DNA of 64,000 bases from CBDCME01 sp965218865 (GCA_965218865.1 CBDCME010000081.1:74978-138977), one strand, 5' to 3'; counted from the first letter of the stretch, positions 27,622 through 37,854 are shown. Translations and numbers: made by a program. Notes: generated by a model not told the origin, from the letters alone.

Positions 27622-29187
27622 GTCGTCCATGAAGAACCCTGATTTCAAGCTGAAGCGGCGATTGGGTTTGCGGTGGGGTGCGAGATGTCGCTGAGGAGCG
27701 CGGCCAGGATTTGGACAAACAAACGCCTCAGCCATTTGAGGACAAGGCGGTAGTTGTAGCCGGCGCCGGCGAGGATGGCGTTGATCTTGTCGCCGTCGCG
27801 GCCTTTGAGGAAGTTGCGCCCCAGCCTGCCATCGCTCTTGAGATGTCCGATCACGGCCTCGACGGCGGAGCGCCGCCTGAGCTCCTTCTTGATCGTCGGC
27901 GTGATGCCGCGTTTCTGGCCTGATCTAAAGACGCGGTGTTTGTTGGGGTAATCGTGGCCCTGGTATCCCTTGTCGACATAGATGCGCTCGGCCGATATCC
28001 CCGTCCAGCGTTCCATCTCTTCGATCACCTGCCTCAAGGTGTGGCCATCATAGGGATTGCCGTGGAAGGCCTTGACGTGGGCGACGAACTGGCCGCCGGG
28101 GGGGCGGGAATTGGTCGCCGCCACGGAGACCTTGCAGCCGAACTCGTACGGCTTGTGCTCCTTCCCTTTGCCGATGCATTCGACCTCGGGCGCGTGGAGC
28201 GAATAGACCTTGGGCAAGGGGTCGCGCCGCTTCTGGGTCGACACCCGCTCGGCCAGCCACAAGGGGCGGCGGAAGGTATCCCGTAGGCTCTCCTCCTGGG
28301 CCGTCTTGCGGCGGATGTCGCGGACGGTGCGCCCGAGATAGGTCTTGAGCTTGCGCAGGGCCTTGTTGGCCCGCTTGTGCTGTTTGGCATGGCGGTAGCG
28401 GCCTTGCATGATCAACGCCCTCTTGCCCAGGCGGGTATAGGACTGACGCAGGGCAATGCCGTGCTCCCGTGCCAGTCGCACCAGCCGCTCGCGGGCTCGT
28501 TGCATCAGTTTGGCGTCGGTCGGAAAGGCAATCGCCTTCTCTTGTACGGTGGTGTCCACCGTCACCCGCTCGAGGTCCTTCTCCCGCAGCGCCCCCACCC
28601 GGTGGGCCACGGCCAGGCTCTCCTGGAATACCTTCTCCAAACCTTCCGGCCCGATCCGGTCCCGCCACCGGGTCATCGACGAGCGCTCCATGGGTAGCTC
28701 ATGCTGAAAGTACTCTTCGCCGCAGAAGCACTGGAAGTATGGGTCGTAGACCCAGCGCTCGCAGACCTCCTCATCCGAGAGATCGAACATATGCTTGAGG
28801 ATGTGCAGCCCAACCATCAACCGCGTCGGGACCCCCGGCCGACCCTCCTCCGAATACAAGGCTTCATAGGTCTCGTCGAAGAAAGTCCACGCGATCCGGC
28901 CCCCCAACACCACCAACTCGTGGCGCAGGTTGATGATGTTTTCGAACCGCGAGCGGAACAGGTCCTCTATTCCCGATGACACCTTGCGCGATGGCTTCAT
29001 CACAGTTCTCCAATCCCAATCGACGGGAGCAGAGAATCACGTTCCGCAACGGAAGGGAATCCCCAAAATCAATTATTTCAAATCACAAGCTTTTCAGGCC
29101 CAAAACCCGTTTTCTTGCAAATCCGATTACTTCGCCAAACCGAAAGAGCTACCAACATCAGCCGCTTACACGTTCTTCACGGGCGAC
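27622..29187 (-). mobile_element. IS5-like element, copy 2 (1566 bp)
   Basis: Complete element with GTCG...CGAC ends. The left terminus has one change (GTCGTCCATGAAGAAC). Unlike copies 1, 3 and 5 it has no matching 6 bp repeats: TACTTG lies on the left and TCTTTA on the right. Together with its position 7 bases from IS630 copy B, this suggests a recombination joint. Confidence 0.9.
27645..29003 (-). CDS. IS5-like transposase, copy 2
   Basis: An intact 452-residue DUF772/DDE transposase, essentially identical to the copy 1 protein. One visible change is Ala to Glu in the motif KGKEHKPYEFG (KGKAHKPYEFG elsewhere). All catalytic blocks are retained (VTVDTTVQEK, YVDKGYQG, AVIGHLKSDGR), so it could supply transposase to all copies in trans. 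Confidence 0.9.
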   Translation of the reverse strand: MMKPSRKVSSGIEDLFRSRFENIINLRHELVVLGGRIAWTFFDETYEALYSEEGRPGVPTRLMVGLHILKHMFDLSDEEVCERWVYDPYFQCFCGEEYFQHELPMERSSMTRWRDRIGPEGLEKVFQESLAVAHRVGALREKDLERVTVDTTVQEKAIAFPTDAKLMQRARERLVRLAREHGIALRQSYTRLGKRALIMQGRYRHAKQHKRANKALRKLKTYLGRTVRDIRRKTAQEESLRDTFRRPLWLAERVSTQKRRDPLPKVYSLHAPEVECIGKGKEHKPYEFGCKVSVAATNSRPPGGQFVAHVKAFHGNPYDGHTLRQVIEEMERWTGISAERIYVDKGYQGHDYPNKHRVFRSGQKRGITPTIKKELRRRSAVEAVIGHLKSDGRLGRNFLKGRDGDKINAILAGAGYNYRLVLKWLRRLFVQILAALLSDISHPTANPIAASA

Positions 29188-29360
29188 TCTTTAACGCGAT
29201 CAACGTTGTTTATAACTGTTACGGTAGCGGCTGGGGCGTCGATAGCTTGCTGGCGCGGGCGGGCAGTCCGACGTTGGCATGGCCGGTGACCCTTATCCAG
29301 CATTTTGTTGAGGTCATTACGGAAATCGACGGGACCGTCCTCGCACGAGAGCATCGCTGA
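29188..29360 (+). pseudogene. 3' fragment of an unidentified gene cut by IS5 copy 2
   Basis: The open frame continues out of the IS end as FNAINVVYNCYGSGWGVDSL, LARAGSPTLAWPVTLIQHFV, then EVITEIDGTVLAREHR and stop. Composition and length look like a true C-terminus, but the upstream part is not on the other side of the IS and I do not recognise the family. Confidence 0.4.
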
Positions 29361-29551
29361 ATTTCAAAGGGTTTCCGACCCAAGCCATCCCTCATTCCCA
29401 GGCCGCGAAGACGACCGCGACCAGGCACGTGGCAGCCAAGCCATCCCACCGCCGCATGCCGAATAGCTTGACCGCGCGCTGTGCCTCCTAAAAACGTCGC
29501 CGGCGCCAGAAACCTTGCCTTTTTGGACTGAGACTGGTTACCGTCCTCGGC
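29361..29551. other. leader of the integrase gene, nothing else recognised
   Basis: About 190 bases without a gene, ending at the integrase start. No clear terminator or operator. Likely contains the left boundary of the element that carried the integrase. Confidence 0.3.
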
Positions 29552-30463
29552 ATGTACGCAACCGGCTTTTATCTCCTCCTTTCAGCACTCCACGATAGCT
29601 TCCGCGGGCGCGCCGTCCTCCAGCTTGAGCTCATTGCTCTTCGGCATCAGCTCGCCACGATGAAGAGAACCTCGCGGCGGCCTTCCCTGCGGCCCACGGA
29701 TCGCTTGCTCTGGGTGCTTTTATCTCGGATTTTGCCGAATTGGCGTGAAATGCTGGTGATCGTGAAGCCCGAAACCGTCATTGGCTGGCATCGAAAAGGC
29801 TTCCGACTGTACTGGACGTGGAAGTCGCGGCGGCGCAGAGGTGGACGTCCACCGATCTCAGGCGATGTCCGGGCTCTCATAAACCGAATGAGCCGCGAAA
29901 ACCCGCTGTGGGGTGCTCCTCGGATCCACGGCGAACTCCTGAAGCTCGGCATTGAGGTCTCCGAGGCGACCGTGTCCAAGTATCTGGCACGGCTTCCGAA
30001 GCCGCCGTCACAGACGTGGCGGACATTTCTGGGGAACCATGCGAAGGCTCTCGCGTCCATCGATTTCTTTGTCTTGCCGACCGCCACGTTCCGGCTTCTC
30101 ATGGTCTTCACCGTTCTCCAACATGAACGCAGGCAGATCGTCCACTTCGGCGTGACAGCAAACCCAACTACGGCATGGGTGGCGCAGCAGATCACAGAAG
30201 CATTCCCATGGGATAGTGCGCCGCGGTATGTGATCCGCGACCGGGACAGTGTCTACAGTGCGCTGGTCCGCGCCAGGATCAAGGCGATGGGGATTAAGGA
30301 AGTCGTGACGGCACCCCCCCGGTCGCCGTGGCAGAACCCCTTCGTCGAAAGGATGATCGGCACGATTAGGCGGGAATGCCTCGACCATCTGATCGTCATC
30401 GACGCGCGGCACCTGCGGCGCATTCTCGCATCGTACTTCGAGTACTACCACCACTCTCGCACT

Positions 30464-31926
30464 GGCAATGTCCCGGCTGATGTTGAAAAAGTGAGGTAGG
30501 CGTCATTCGCCTGGAACCGTTAGGCTCTGGGTGTTGAATCCATCAAGGAGAACGACGCCATGACCAAGACTACACGGAACAGCCGCCTTTCGAAACTGTT
30601 GGAGATCCCGCTTCCGCTGTTGCCGCCGGCCTTGCCGGAGGCTTTTGATGATCTGCGCATGAGCGTGGATCGCTTTTGCCTGTTGGCCGGGGTGGAGACC
30701 CTGGGCGAGATGCTGGACGAGGATAGCGAGGTGCTCTGCGGAGCGCGCCACGCCCGCACGGCCGAGCGGCAGGGCCATCGCTGGGGGACAACCCAGAGCG
30801 AGATTGCCTATCACGGGGGCAAGGTGAAGCTGACGCGCCCGCGGGTGCGCGATCTTGCGGGCAAGGAGATGAGCTTGCCGAGCTGGGAGTTGCTCTCGGA
30901 CCCGGCGCTTTTGCAGTCCTGGGCGATGAACATCATGCTGCTTACGGTTTCGACCCGCAAGTACGCGCGCGCCGTGCGCCTGCCCGGCGAGGCCAGCGGC
31001 GACTTGCCGGCACGCGCGGGCGATGCGACCTCGAAGTCCGCGGTCTCGCGGCGCTTCGTGGCCATGACGCGCAAGAAGCTGAAGGCCTTCCTGGCCAGCG
31101 ACCTTTCGGATCTCGATCTCCTGGTCATCCAGATCGACGGGCTGCACGTCGGCGATCACGTGTTGCTGGCAGCTATTGGCATCGACGGCGCGGGCGAGAA
31201 GCATGTTCTAGGCCTGGCCGAAGGTGCCACGGAGAATGCCGCCACGGTGCAGGCGCTGCTCGACAACCTGACCGCCCGCGGCCTCGACCCGGAAGTGCCC
31301 CGGCTCTTCATCGTCGACGGCGCCAAGGCGCTCTCCAAGGCGATCAAGCGGACCTTCGGGCCGGTGGCCGCCCTCCAGCGCTGCCAGGTCCACAAGGGCC
31401 GCAACATCATCGAGCGCCTCGACGAAAGCCTTCATGCCGGCGTCAAGAAGGCGCTCAGGCAAGCCTGGGACCAAGACGATGCCGAGAAAGCCGAACGCCT
31501 CATGAAGAACCTGGCGCGCCGCCTGGAGACCGAGGCCCCCGGCGTTTCGGCTTCCATCCTGGAGGGCCTGGATGAGATCCTCACCGTGATCCGCTTGGGC
31601 CTGCCGCCCAAGCTCAGGCGCTCCTTGGCCTGCACCAACGCCATCGAGAATGCCTTGGGAACGGTCAGGATGGTGCAGCACAATGTCAAGCGCTGGCGCA
31701 ACGCCGAGATGGCCTTGCGATGGACCGCCGCCGGCCTCCTGGAAGCCCAAAAGACCTCCGTCGCCTCAAGGCCTACCGGCAACTCCCCATCCTCAGAGCT
31801 GCCCTCGAGGATCACGTGAAAAAGGCAAAAGCGAAAAGCGCCATTGAAACCATCAAAGAGGCCGCCTAGCCTCGAAGCCCAACCATGCCTGCCTCGCCTT
31901 TTTCAACAGAGCATGGGACATCGCCG
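30464..31926 (+). mobile_element. IS256-family element, copy 2
   Basis: About 1463 bp. The left end GGCAATGTCCC...TGTTGAAAAAGTGAGG pairs with the inverted right end GGCGATGTCCC...TGTTGAAAAAGGCGAGG. Flanks share TCGCACT (30457-30463 and 31927-31933), an imperfect 8 bp duplication. It sits inside the integrase gene. Confidence 0.92.
30560..31819 (+). CDS. IS256-family transposase, copy 2
   Basis: A 419-residue mutator-type DDE transposase starting MTKTTRNSRLSKL, with AAGGAG 9 bases upstream. Core motifs are VIQIDGLHVGDHVLLAAIGI, LFIVDGAKALSKAIKRTFGP with QRCQVHKGRNI, and CTNAIENALGTVR. The last 25 residues differ from family members because one T is missing in AAGACCTCCGTC. The expected ending RRLKAYRQLPILRAALEDHV through to a TAG at 31869 is in the next frame. 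All three copies share the shift, so the element spread in this form. Confidence 0.88.
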   Translation: MTKTTRNSRLSKLLEIPLPLLPPALPEAFDDLRMSVDRFCLLAGVETLGEMLDEDSEVLCGARHARTAERQGHRWGTTQSEIAYHGGKVKLTRPRVRDLAGKEMSLPSWELLSDPALLQSWAMNIMLLTVSTRKYARAVRLPGEASGDLPARAGDATSKSAVSRRFVAMTRKKLKAFLASDLSDLDLLVIQIDGLHVGDHVLLAAIGIDGAGEKHVLGLAEGATENAATVQALLDNLTARGLDPEVPRLFIVDGAKALSKAIKRTFGPVAALQRCQVHKGRNIIERLDESLHAGVKKALRQAWDQDDAEKAERLMKNLARRLETEAPGVSASILEGLDEILTVIRLGLPPKLRRSLACTNAIENALGTVRMVQHNVKRWRNAEMALRWTAAGLLEAQKTSVASRPTGNSPSSELPSRIT

Positions 31927-31956
31927 TCGCACTCACTTGTCCCTGGGTAAGGGCAG

Positions 31957-32990
31957 GCTGGATTCACATCTCAAGTGCAACACCGAGGTTTATGAGGAAG
32001 GCCTCGGCGGGAGTTTTGAAACCGAGGCATTTTCTGGGTGTGGAATTGAGGCACCAGGTGAGGTCGTCGACGTCACGGGGTGTGTAGTCGGTGATGTTGG
32101 TTTTGCGGGGCATATCTCGTCGGAGTAAGCCGTTGGTGTTCTCGATGGTGCCGCGCTGCCATGGCGAGTGGGGATCGCAGAAATAGGCGTGTAAACCGAG
32201 TTGGTTCTCCAGTTCGCGATGGCCGGCGAATTCGGAGCCGTTGTCGAAAGTGATGGTCTGGCGGGCGCGGTCGGGAAGGCAGCCGAGGCTCGCCTGCACG
32301 GCCTCGCGGGTTTCCCGCGCGGTTTTGCTTTCCAAACAAGCAGTGAGCGTGAAACGAGTCATGCGTTCACACAGGGTCAGCAGGTTGGCCCGCTGGGTGC
32401 GGAACTGCATCAGGTCTCCTTCCCAATGCCCGAATTCTTCGCGCGAGGCCACGGTTTCCGGGCGTTGCGCGATCGGACGGCGGTTGGGGATCGGTTCCCG
32501 GCGGCGCTTGAAATAGCGCCGTCCCTGCCCCCGGGTTTAACCCGGGGCAAGAAACGATACAGCCTTTCCGGGCGCACCTTGGTCCGGTAGATGAAGCGGT
32601 AGATTGTCTCGGGGCTCACGGTGTGCTCTGATCCGTCGAGCTTGAGCCTGCCGGCAATCTGCTCCGGCGACCATCCCTTGAGCGAAGTCGGTCGCGGACC
32701 CAGTCGCCGAGCCGGCTCAGGCGCTCGATCCGCGATACCCTCCGACACCGCGATAGGGCGATACGTTCCGCCGATGCTGCCTTGTAGCCGCCCTTGGGCA
32801 GCGAATTCCGCTTCAACTCACGCCAAATGGTGGTCGGGTGCCGGCCCATCAGGCGAGCAATTTCGCGACGAGATTTACCGGCTTCATGAAGCCAGTAAAT
32901 CTCAATTCGATCGTCAAATACGAGCTGATCATATTGTGTTCCCATAGCAACTCCAGATCATACCGGTGTTGCACTTGGTTTGTGAGTTTA
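31957..32990 (-). mobile_element. IS30-family element (degraded)
   Basis: About 1034 bp. The two ends carry inverted GTGCAACACCG motifs (CTCAAGTGCAACACCG on the left, the complement of ACCAAGTGCAACACCG on the right). GGCAG is repeated on both sides (31952-31956 and 32991-32995). It is inserted in the 3' part of the integrase gene. Confidence 0.8.
31964..32945 (-). pseudogene. IS30-family transposase, two frameshifts
   Basis: The first frame starts MGTQYDQLVFDDRIEIYWLH, with the HTH region REIARLMGRHPTTIWRELKR. The second has GWSPEQIAGRLKLDGSEHTV and RFIYRTKVRPERLYRFLPR. The third holds the catalytic part EFGHWEGDLMQF, TITFDNGSEFAGH and PHSPWQRGTIENTNGLLRR. Shifts near 32685 and 32520 separate them. 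Non-functional as written. Confidence 0.88.
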
Positions 32991-33312
32991 GGCAGTCCCG
33001 TCCCCCGAAGAGAGCACCAAAGCAGGTGAGGTCATCTCCCTTCCGCAGGTTGGCGGACTCCATCATCGTTACGAGCGACTGGCTGCCTGAACGTCGACCT
33101 GCTCACCACCGCAGACAGCAACCACATCGCACCACTGGCGCGTTCCGTCGCTGTGGTTGGAAAGCGCGAATTTGTACGTTCAACTGCAGCAGTGCGGCCA
33201 ATCAGCGCTAAATCCCTCTATGCTGCCATCAAATCTACTCGCCACCAGTCTCAGGCGAGGACACAAGATCCGCGTGATCAGCGCCCAGATTGAGTTTCTG
33301 GGAGGGACAGGT

Positions 33313-34233
33313 TCATTCGCTCGAACCTTTTTGAAGACGTCTCGTCTCCAGGAACTGGATATTTCGCCATGCGGCGTCCAGGAAGTCCGGGCTCTCTTCC
33401 AAAGCACGGGTCAAATAAATTTGCGCGCTGGCATAGTCTTCCCGCAGGAGGGCTATATATCCGATATTGTTCAGGGTTTCCGCGATTTCCGAGCGGTTCA
33501 CGCCGGACATCGCCTCAATGTATTTTCCTTGCCAGGCGAGGCTCAACCGCAAGTTCAAACACGTAATCTCGTTGCTAGGGGAAAGTTTCAAGGCGATTAG
33601 GAATTCCTGCTCGGCTTCCTCGTAACGCCCTTGGAGCAACATTGACACGCCAATGTTATTGTAGAAAATAGCTCTATCTCCGTTCGCCGCCAGCGCGTTG
33701 TCGTAACACTCTCGTGCTTCGTCCCATTTCCTATCCGTGTCATAGTACTGTCCGAGTGCGTTCCAGGCGCGCCAAAGAGCGGAATCCTCGCTCACGGCTT
33801 GACGGAGGGCTCCATGACCGGTTTCGCGATCGCCGCTCATGAGAAGGGCGATCCCCTTGCCCTGGAGACTACGCGCACGGAACTCGTCGTCGGTTTCGAT
33901 GGATCTGAACACATCCACCGCGGCGCCCGCTTTACCCATCGCGAGCAGGGTCTCGCCGATGCCGAATTTAGCCCTGAGGTTGTTTTTGTCGGCGCTTAAG
34001 ATTTTCCCATAATAACGGTAAGCCTCACCAATCCTGCCATCGGCAAACGCTTCTTCCGCTTTCTGGACAAGGCCGGGGACGAATTCTTCAACTGGGGGTG
34101 TGAGGTTGAGTCCGTTCGTGTTGGAGACATTGCCCGTCGTCTCACAACCGGCAAGAACGAACGGCAGAACGGCTCCAACAATCGCGACTCGGCGGAACAA
34201 ACACAGTCTGTTTGGCGCGTTGTCAGATTTCAT
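33313..34233 (-). CDS. tadD: TPR lipoprotein, TadD-like
   Basis: A 306-residue protein. The lipoprotein signal AIVGAVLPFVLAGCETTGN has the acylated cysteine in the LAGC lipobox. It carries about five tetratricopeptide units (KAEEAFADGRIGEAYRYYGK, WNALGQYYDTDRKWDEAREC, YNNIGVSMLLQGRYEEAEQE, LNNIGYIALLREDYASAQIY). TadD acts as an outer-membrane pilotin-like assembly factor for the Tad secretin. It is the last gene of the tad operon and overlaps the preceding gene by 11 bases. The C-terminal end (LETRRLQKGSSE) is intact. Confidence 0.8.
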   Translation of the reverse strand: MKSDNAPNRLCLFRRVAIVGAVLPFVLAGCETTGNVSNTNGLNLTPPVEEFVPGLVQKAEEAFADGRIGEAYRYYGKILSADKNNLRAKFGIGETLLAMGKAGAAVDVFRSIETDDEFRARSLQGKGIALLMSGDRETGHGALRQAVSEDSALWRAWNALGQYYDTDRKWDEARECYDNALAANGDRAIFYNNIGVSMLLQGRYEEAEQEFLIALKLSPSNEITCLNLRLSLAWQGKYIEAMSGVNRSEIAETLNNIGYIALLREDYASAQIYLTRALEESPDFLDAAWRNIQFLETRRLQKGSSE

Positions 34234-35518
34234 ATTCAGATTTTGCCATTAAAGTCTCATCAAAGTCGAGCAAATTCTTTCCAATTAGTACGCGTACCGA
34301 ACTCCACCCCTCCTCCGACTTTCGGACTTCAGCAGAAACTGGCAAAAGCTCGGCTATTGCTTTGGCCTCCGCGCCGAATTCCGGCCGGTAAAAAACAATC
34401 GTATGGGCATTGTCGAACGATACGTCGTTGGTGCGCCGTTCAACCTTCACCGACTTCGACTCAAGGTAGGATTGAATCCGTCTGGCCATGAGTCGCCGAC
34501 CGGCCCCATTCGAGACCTCGATAAGGGCTGCGGAAAGGTTCGGTTTCGGCGAAGACCCCTTACCTTCGGAACTCGCATCGTGGCCCTGGCGCACGATACC
34601 TGCTTGAGCGTTCATTTGAAGGCTCGCGCGCAGTAGTTGCCGTTGTTCCGTGGCATTCGGCTTGGGCGACGGCATCGCCACGACCGTTCTCGTCCCTGAA
34701 TTCAAAACAAAGACGCCTTCTATGGGCTGGGTAATTCTTGGGAATCGTGTCCGCCGTGTGAAATGGAAGGGTTCGAAGCCAGCTATCCGAATGACCGTCG
34801 CTGCCCCCAACTCTGGTTCGACGCCGGCGAGCGAGGTCGCGGCAACCACGCTCGGGTCCGGCTCCGTCACCAGCGTCTGGATCTTCACCGCCGTCCGTTC
34901 AATCCAGGTCGTTTTGAGCGGCGGAATTTCTTGCCTCGCGACCTTGCGGCCACCTGAATTTCGATCGCTTCCCAATGAATCCGCGGCCCCGTTCGCCGAT
35001 ACGATTTTTTCCCGAAGAAGAGCCAGGTTGGCTTGTACAACGGTGTTTGCAGCGTCGATTGTACGAGCCTTGATCAAAAACTTCGCCGCCAAGGCGTGGT
35101 TTCCTTGGAGCAGCGCGGAGTACCCCAAGTTATTGAGGCTTTGCACAGATTCCGGATCGAGTTCCAATGCCCGGGCATAATACCGCTGGGCAAGATCGAA
35201 GCGCCCCAACCGATCGTACGTGACCGCGAGCGCGTTGAGTATCTCGGCCGTGGCTGTTCCTTGTGAGAGGGCAGTGCGGAACGCAGTTGCCGCGAGTCCC
35301 AAATGCCCTGCCGCGAGGTAATGTTTACCGCGATCGTACGGCATCGCTCGGGCAAGGTTCGTTGCCGTGCCGTCGACAGCCGGTCGCGAGTAGATGTCCA
35401 CGTCCGTACAGGCGGAACACGCCGCGGTGATAATGGCCGGGATTATCCAACCAACCACGAAGCGAGCCCGTAGGAGTTGGGAAAGTTTGCATGTCAGTCC
35501 GAGAAGGTCGTGAGCCAT
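34223..35518 (-). CDS. TPR / LytR_C-domain protein of the Tad locus
   Basis: 431 residues. An N-terminal membrane/lipoprotein-like segment (VVGWIIPAIITAACSACTDV) is followed by TPR units (residues about 60-170: LAVTYDRLGRFDLAQRYYAR, LNNLGYSALLQGNHALAAKF) and a long linker. The C-terminal LytR_C domain is AALIEVSNGAGRRLMARRIQ through VRVLIGKNLLDFD. Combinations of TPR and LytR_C are common beside tadD in alphaproteobacterial Tad operons and are thought to help assembly at the envelope. It starts 5 bases after the tadC stop and overlaps tadD. Confidence 0.75.
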   Translation of the reverse strand: MAHDLLGLTCKLSQLLRARFVVGWIIPAIITAACSACTDVDIYSRPAVDGTATNLARAMPYDRGKHYLAAGHLGLAATAFRTALSQGTATAEILNALAVTYDRLGRFDLAQRYYARALELDPESVQSLNNLGYSALLQGNHALAAKFLIKARTIDAANTVVQANLALLREKIVSANGAADSLGSDRNSGGRKVARQEIPPLKTTWIERTAVKIQTLVTEPDPSVVAATSLAGVEPELGAATVIRIAGFEPFHFTRRTRFPRITQPIEGVFVLNSGTRTVVAMPSPKPNATEQRQLLRASLQMNAQAGIVRQGHDASSEGKGSSPKPNLSAALIEVSNGAGRRLMARRIQSYLESKSVKVERRTNDVSFDNAHTIVFYRPEFGAEAKAIAELLPVSAEVRKSEEGWSSVRVLIGKNLLDFDETLMAKSEYEI

Positions 35519-35942
35519 GATATCTATCCTACAGTGTCTCCATTAAGACTGGGTAAGAGCACACGAATTACGCCAATAACGGCTGGAGTCAGGATCGCGA
35601 TGAAAAGGGCCGGAAAGATGCAAAGAGCGAGCGGAACCGTCAATTTGACCGGCAAAACGTTTGCTTTACGTTCGGCACGCATCATTCTCATGGTGCGCAG
35701 TTCTTGGGCCTTGACACGAAGCGATTGCGCAATGCTTGATCCAAGGTTTTCCGACTGCACCAGGAAGTTCACCAGCGACAACGCCTCTTCCAGGCCGACG
35801 CGGTGGGCCAAATTTCGCAAAGCCACCTCCCGGGTCTGACCCGAACGCAGTTCAGCCGCGACAATTGCGTAATTCTCGCCAAGTGTCGGATGCGCCGCGC
35901 CGATCTCCTTAGCGACACGATTGAGGGCCGCATCGAGACTGA

Positions 35943-37110
35943 TACCAACCGCCCTAGAGTTTGACTCGCGCAAAGGTTTACACGCCAGGTTTTGTGTGAT
36001 TCAAGGTTGTTGGCAACAAGGGAGTGTGTTCAATGCCAACGATTCCTTTGCGAAACGACTTTGATGCTGAAAGAGTCCGTGTTCTTGCGGCACGGAGCGA
36101 TGATGGGAACCAGGCGCGACGGCTTTTGTCGATGGCGGCCATCTACGATGGGATGGATCGAGCGTGCGCGGCGGGTATTGGCGGCATGGATCGGCAGACG
36201 TTGCGGGACTGGGTTCACCGGTTCAACGCGGGAGGTCCGGCCGGTCTGATCGACCGCAAGCCGAACGGGGCGTTGCGTCGGTTGACGCCGTCGCAAATGG
36301 CGGCGCTTTCGCGGGCTATCGAGGCCGGTCCCGATCCCGAACGGGATGGGGTCGTGCGCTGGCGCTGCATCGATCTCAAGCAACTGATCCGAACGCGCTT
36401 CGGCGTGGACTATCACGAGCGGAGCGTCGGCAAGCTGCTGGCCGCGCTCGGGTTCTCGCATATTTCCGCGCGCCCGCGCCACGTCGGCCAGGATGCGCGG
36501 GCACAGGAGGAATTTAAAAAAAAGTTTTCCCGAACACTTGGCGAAAATCGTAGCGGCACAGCCACCGGACACGCCCATCGAGGTTTGGTTTCAAGATGAA
36601 ATGCGCGTCGGCCAGAAGAACAGCCTGGTGCGCCAGTGGGCCCCAAAGGGATCGCGCCCGCGCCAGGTCAAGGACCTACGGACCTCTTCGGCGTATCTCT
36701 TCGGCGCCATCTGCCCCGAGCGCGGTGAGGGCGCGGCGCTGGTCATGCCGCGCGCCAATACTGAAGCCATGGACCTGCATCTCGAGGAAATCAGCCGGGC
36801 CGTTGCCCCAAACGCCCATGCCGTCGTGCTGCTCGACCAAGCCGCATGGCACACCACTGCCAAACTCGGCATCCCGGAGAACATCTCCCTCGTGCCTTTG
36901 CCACCCAAGTCCCCGGAGCTCAATCCCGCCGAAAATGTCTGGCAATACCTCCGCCAGAACTGGCTCTCCAATCGTGTCTTCGACTCCTATGAAGACATCG
37001 CCGAGGCCTCTTGCCAAGCCTGGAACAACCTGACCGACCAACCTTGGAAGATCATGTCCATCGGCCTCAGAGCGTGGGCTCGCACAAGGCAATGTTAAGG
37101 GCGGATGGTA
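35943..37110 (+). mobile_element. IS630-family element, copy C
   Basis: 1168 bp between TA dinucleotides. The right terminus is altered (GGGCGGATGGTA for GGGCGGTTGGTA). The flanking tadC segments are not contiguous, so this copy marks a deletion rather than a simple insertion. Poly-A tract length is A8G. Confidence 0.9.
36033..37098 (+). pseudogene. IS630 transposase, copy C (frameshifted)
   Basis: Starts MPTIPLRNDF. The frame breaks at an A8G tract after EEF (intact copies have A7G), giving KKKFSRTLGENRSG in the N-terminal frame. The DDE half follows in another frame, ending RAWARTRQC. A double change, YEDIAEAS for YEAIVEAS, is specific to this copy. Confidence 0.85.
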
Positions 37111-37854
37111 TAAATACGCTGTTAACGCCAAATACGATAAACAACGACGTGCAAAACACGAGCAGGAGAACGATCATTTGCGCGTATTCCGCCGCCGTTT
37201 CCGGAACGAGAATAGAATCTAATACTGGCATGACACACGCTCCTTTGAGTTAGACGCGAATATTGACCATTCACCACATGATAACGACCCGGATGTTATG
37301 AGCGCGCCGCCGACCATAAAAATTTTCCAGAACAGCGGATCAGCCTCAACCGAAGTATAATACTCGGGGTTGAAAATCATGATGCATCCAACAATGAAGA
37401 ACGGAATACAAGATAGAAGGAGTGCCGACCCTCGTCTCTCAATCGACTGCGCCTCGATTTTCTTCTGCATGTGGCGTCGATCGCGGATTACCTTGGACAC
37501 ATTTTCGAGTACTTCCGCGAGGTCGCCGCCGGTACCATGCTGTATGATCACGCAAACAACGACGAAACGAAAATCCTCGTTGTTAACGCGTTTCCCCATG
37601 TTCTCGAGCGCGTCGCGCATGTCCAGTCCAAACGTAACTTCATCAACCAAAATTCCGAATTCGCTACCTAGGGGGTCTGGCGTTTCTTTTGCCACCAAGG
37701 ACATGGCTGCGTTATTCGGATGTCCAGCTCGCAGACTCCGGCCGATCATGTCGAGCGCATCGGGGAGTTGCTCACCGAACTTCTTTTTCCTCACTTCGAC
37801 CTTGATCAATACGTAAATAAACGGAATCGTTCCCGCTGCGACCGCGAGCACTAA

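Larger units (their letters stand above)
29552..33090 (+). pseudogene. integrase-core (rve) transposase gene cut by IS256 and IS30
   Basis: Starts MYATGFYLLLSALHDSFRGR. It has an HTH region (GGRPPISGDVRALINRMSRE, NPLWGAPRIHGELLKLGIEV) and the DDE core: ASIDFFVLPTATF, VIRDRDSVYSALV, and PFVERMIGTIRRECLDHLIV. At YHHSRT (30463) IS256 copy 2 intervenes. The coding sense resumes at 31934 with HLSLGKG, is cut again by IS30 (31957-32990), and finishes SLPQVGGLHHRYERLAA with a stop at 33090. The joined exons also need a one-base shift in between. Three catalytic residues are on the first piece, but the C-terminus is lost. Function was transposition of an IS3- or IS481-like element. Confidence 0.85.
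35524..37231 (-). pseudogene. tadC: tadC (inner-membrane platform protein), cut and deleted by IS630 C
   Basis: The N-terminus (37231-37111) reads MPVLDSILVPETAAEYAQMI then VLLLVFCTSLFIVFGVNSVF, with GGAGCG ahead of the ATG. After IS630 C it resumes at SLDAALNRVAKEIGAAHPTL, then LVQSENLGSSIAQSLRVKAQ and the last membrane segment LTVPLALCIFPALFIAILTP, stopping at 35524. TadC relatives are about 300-330 residues. Only about 180 remain, so roughly 140 codons are missing at the IS site. The T2SSF fold is broken; the platform cannot form. Confidence 0.85.
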
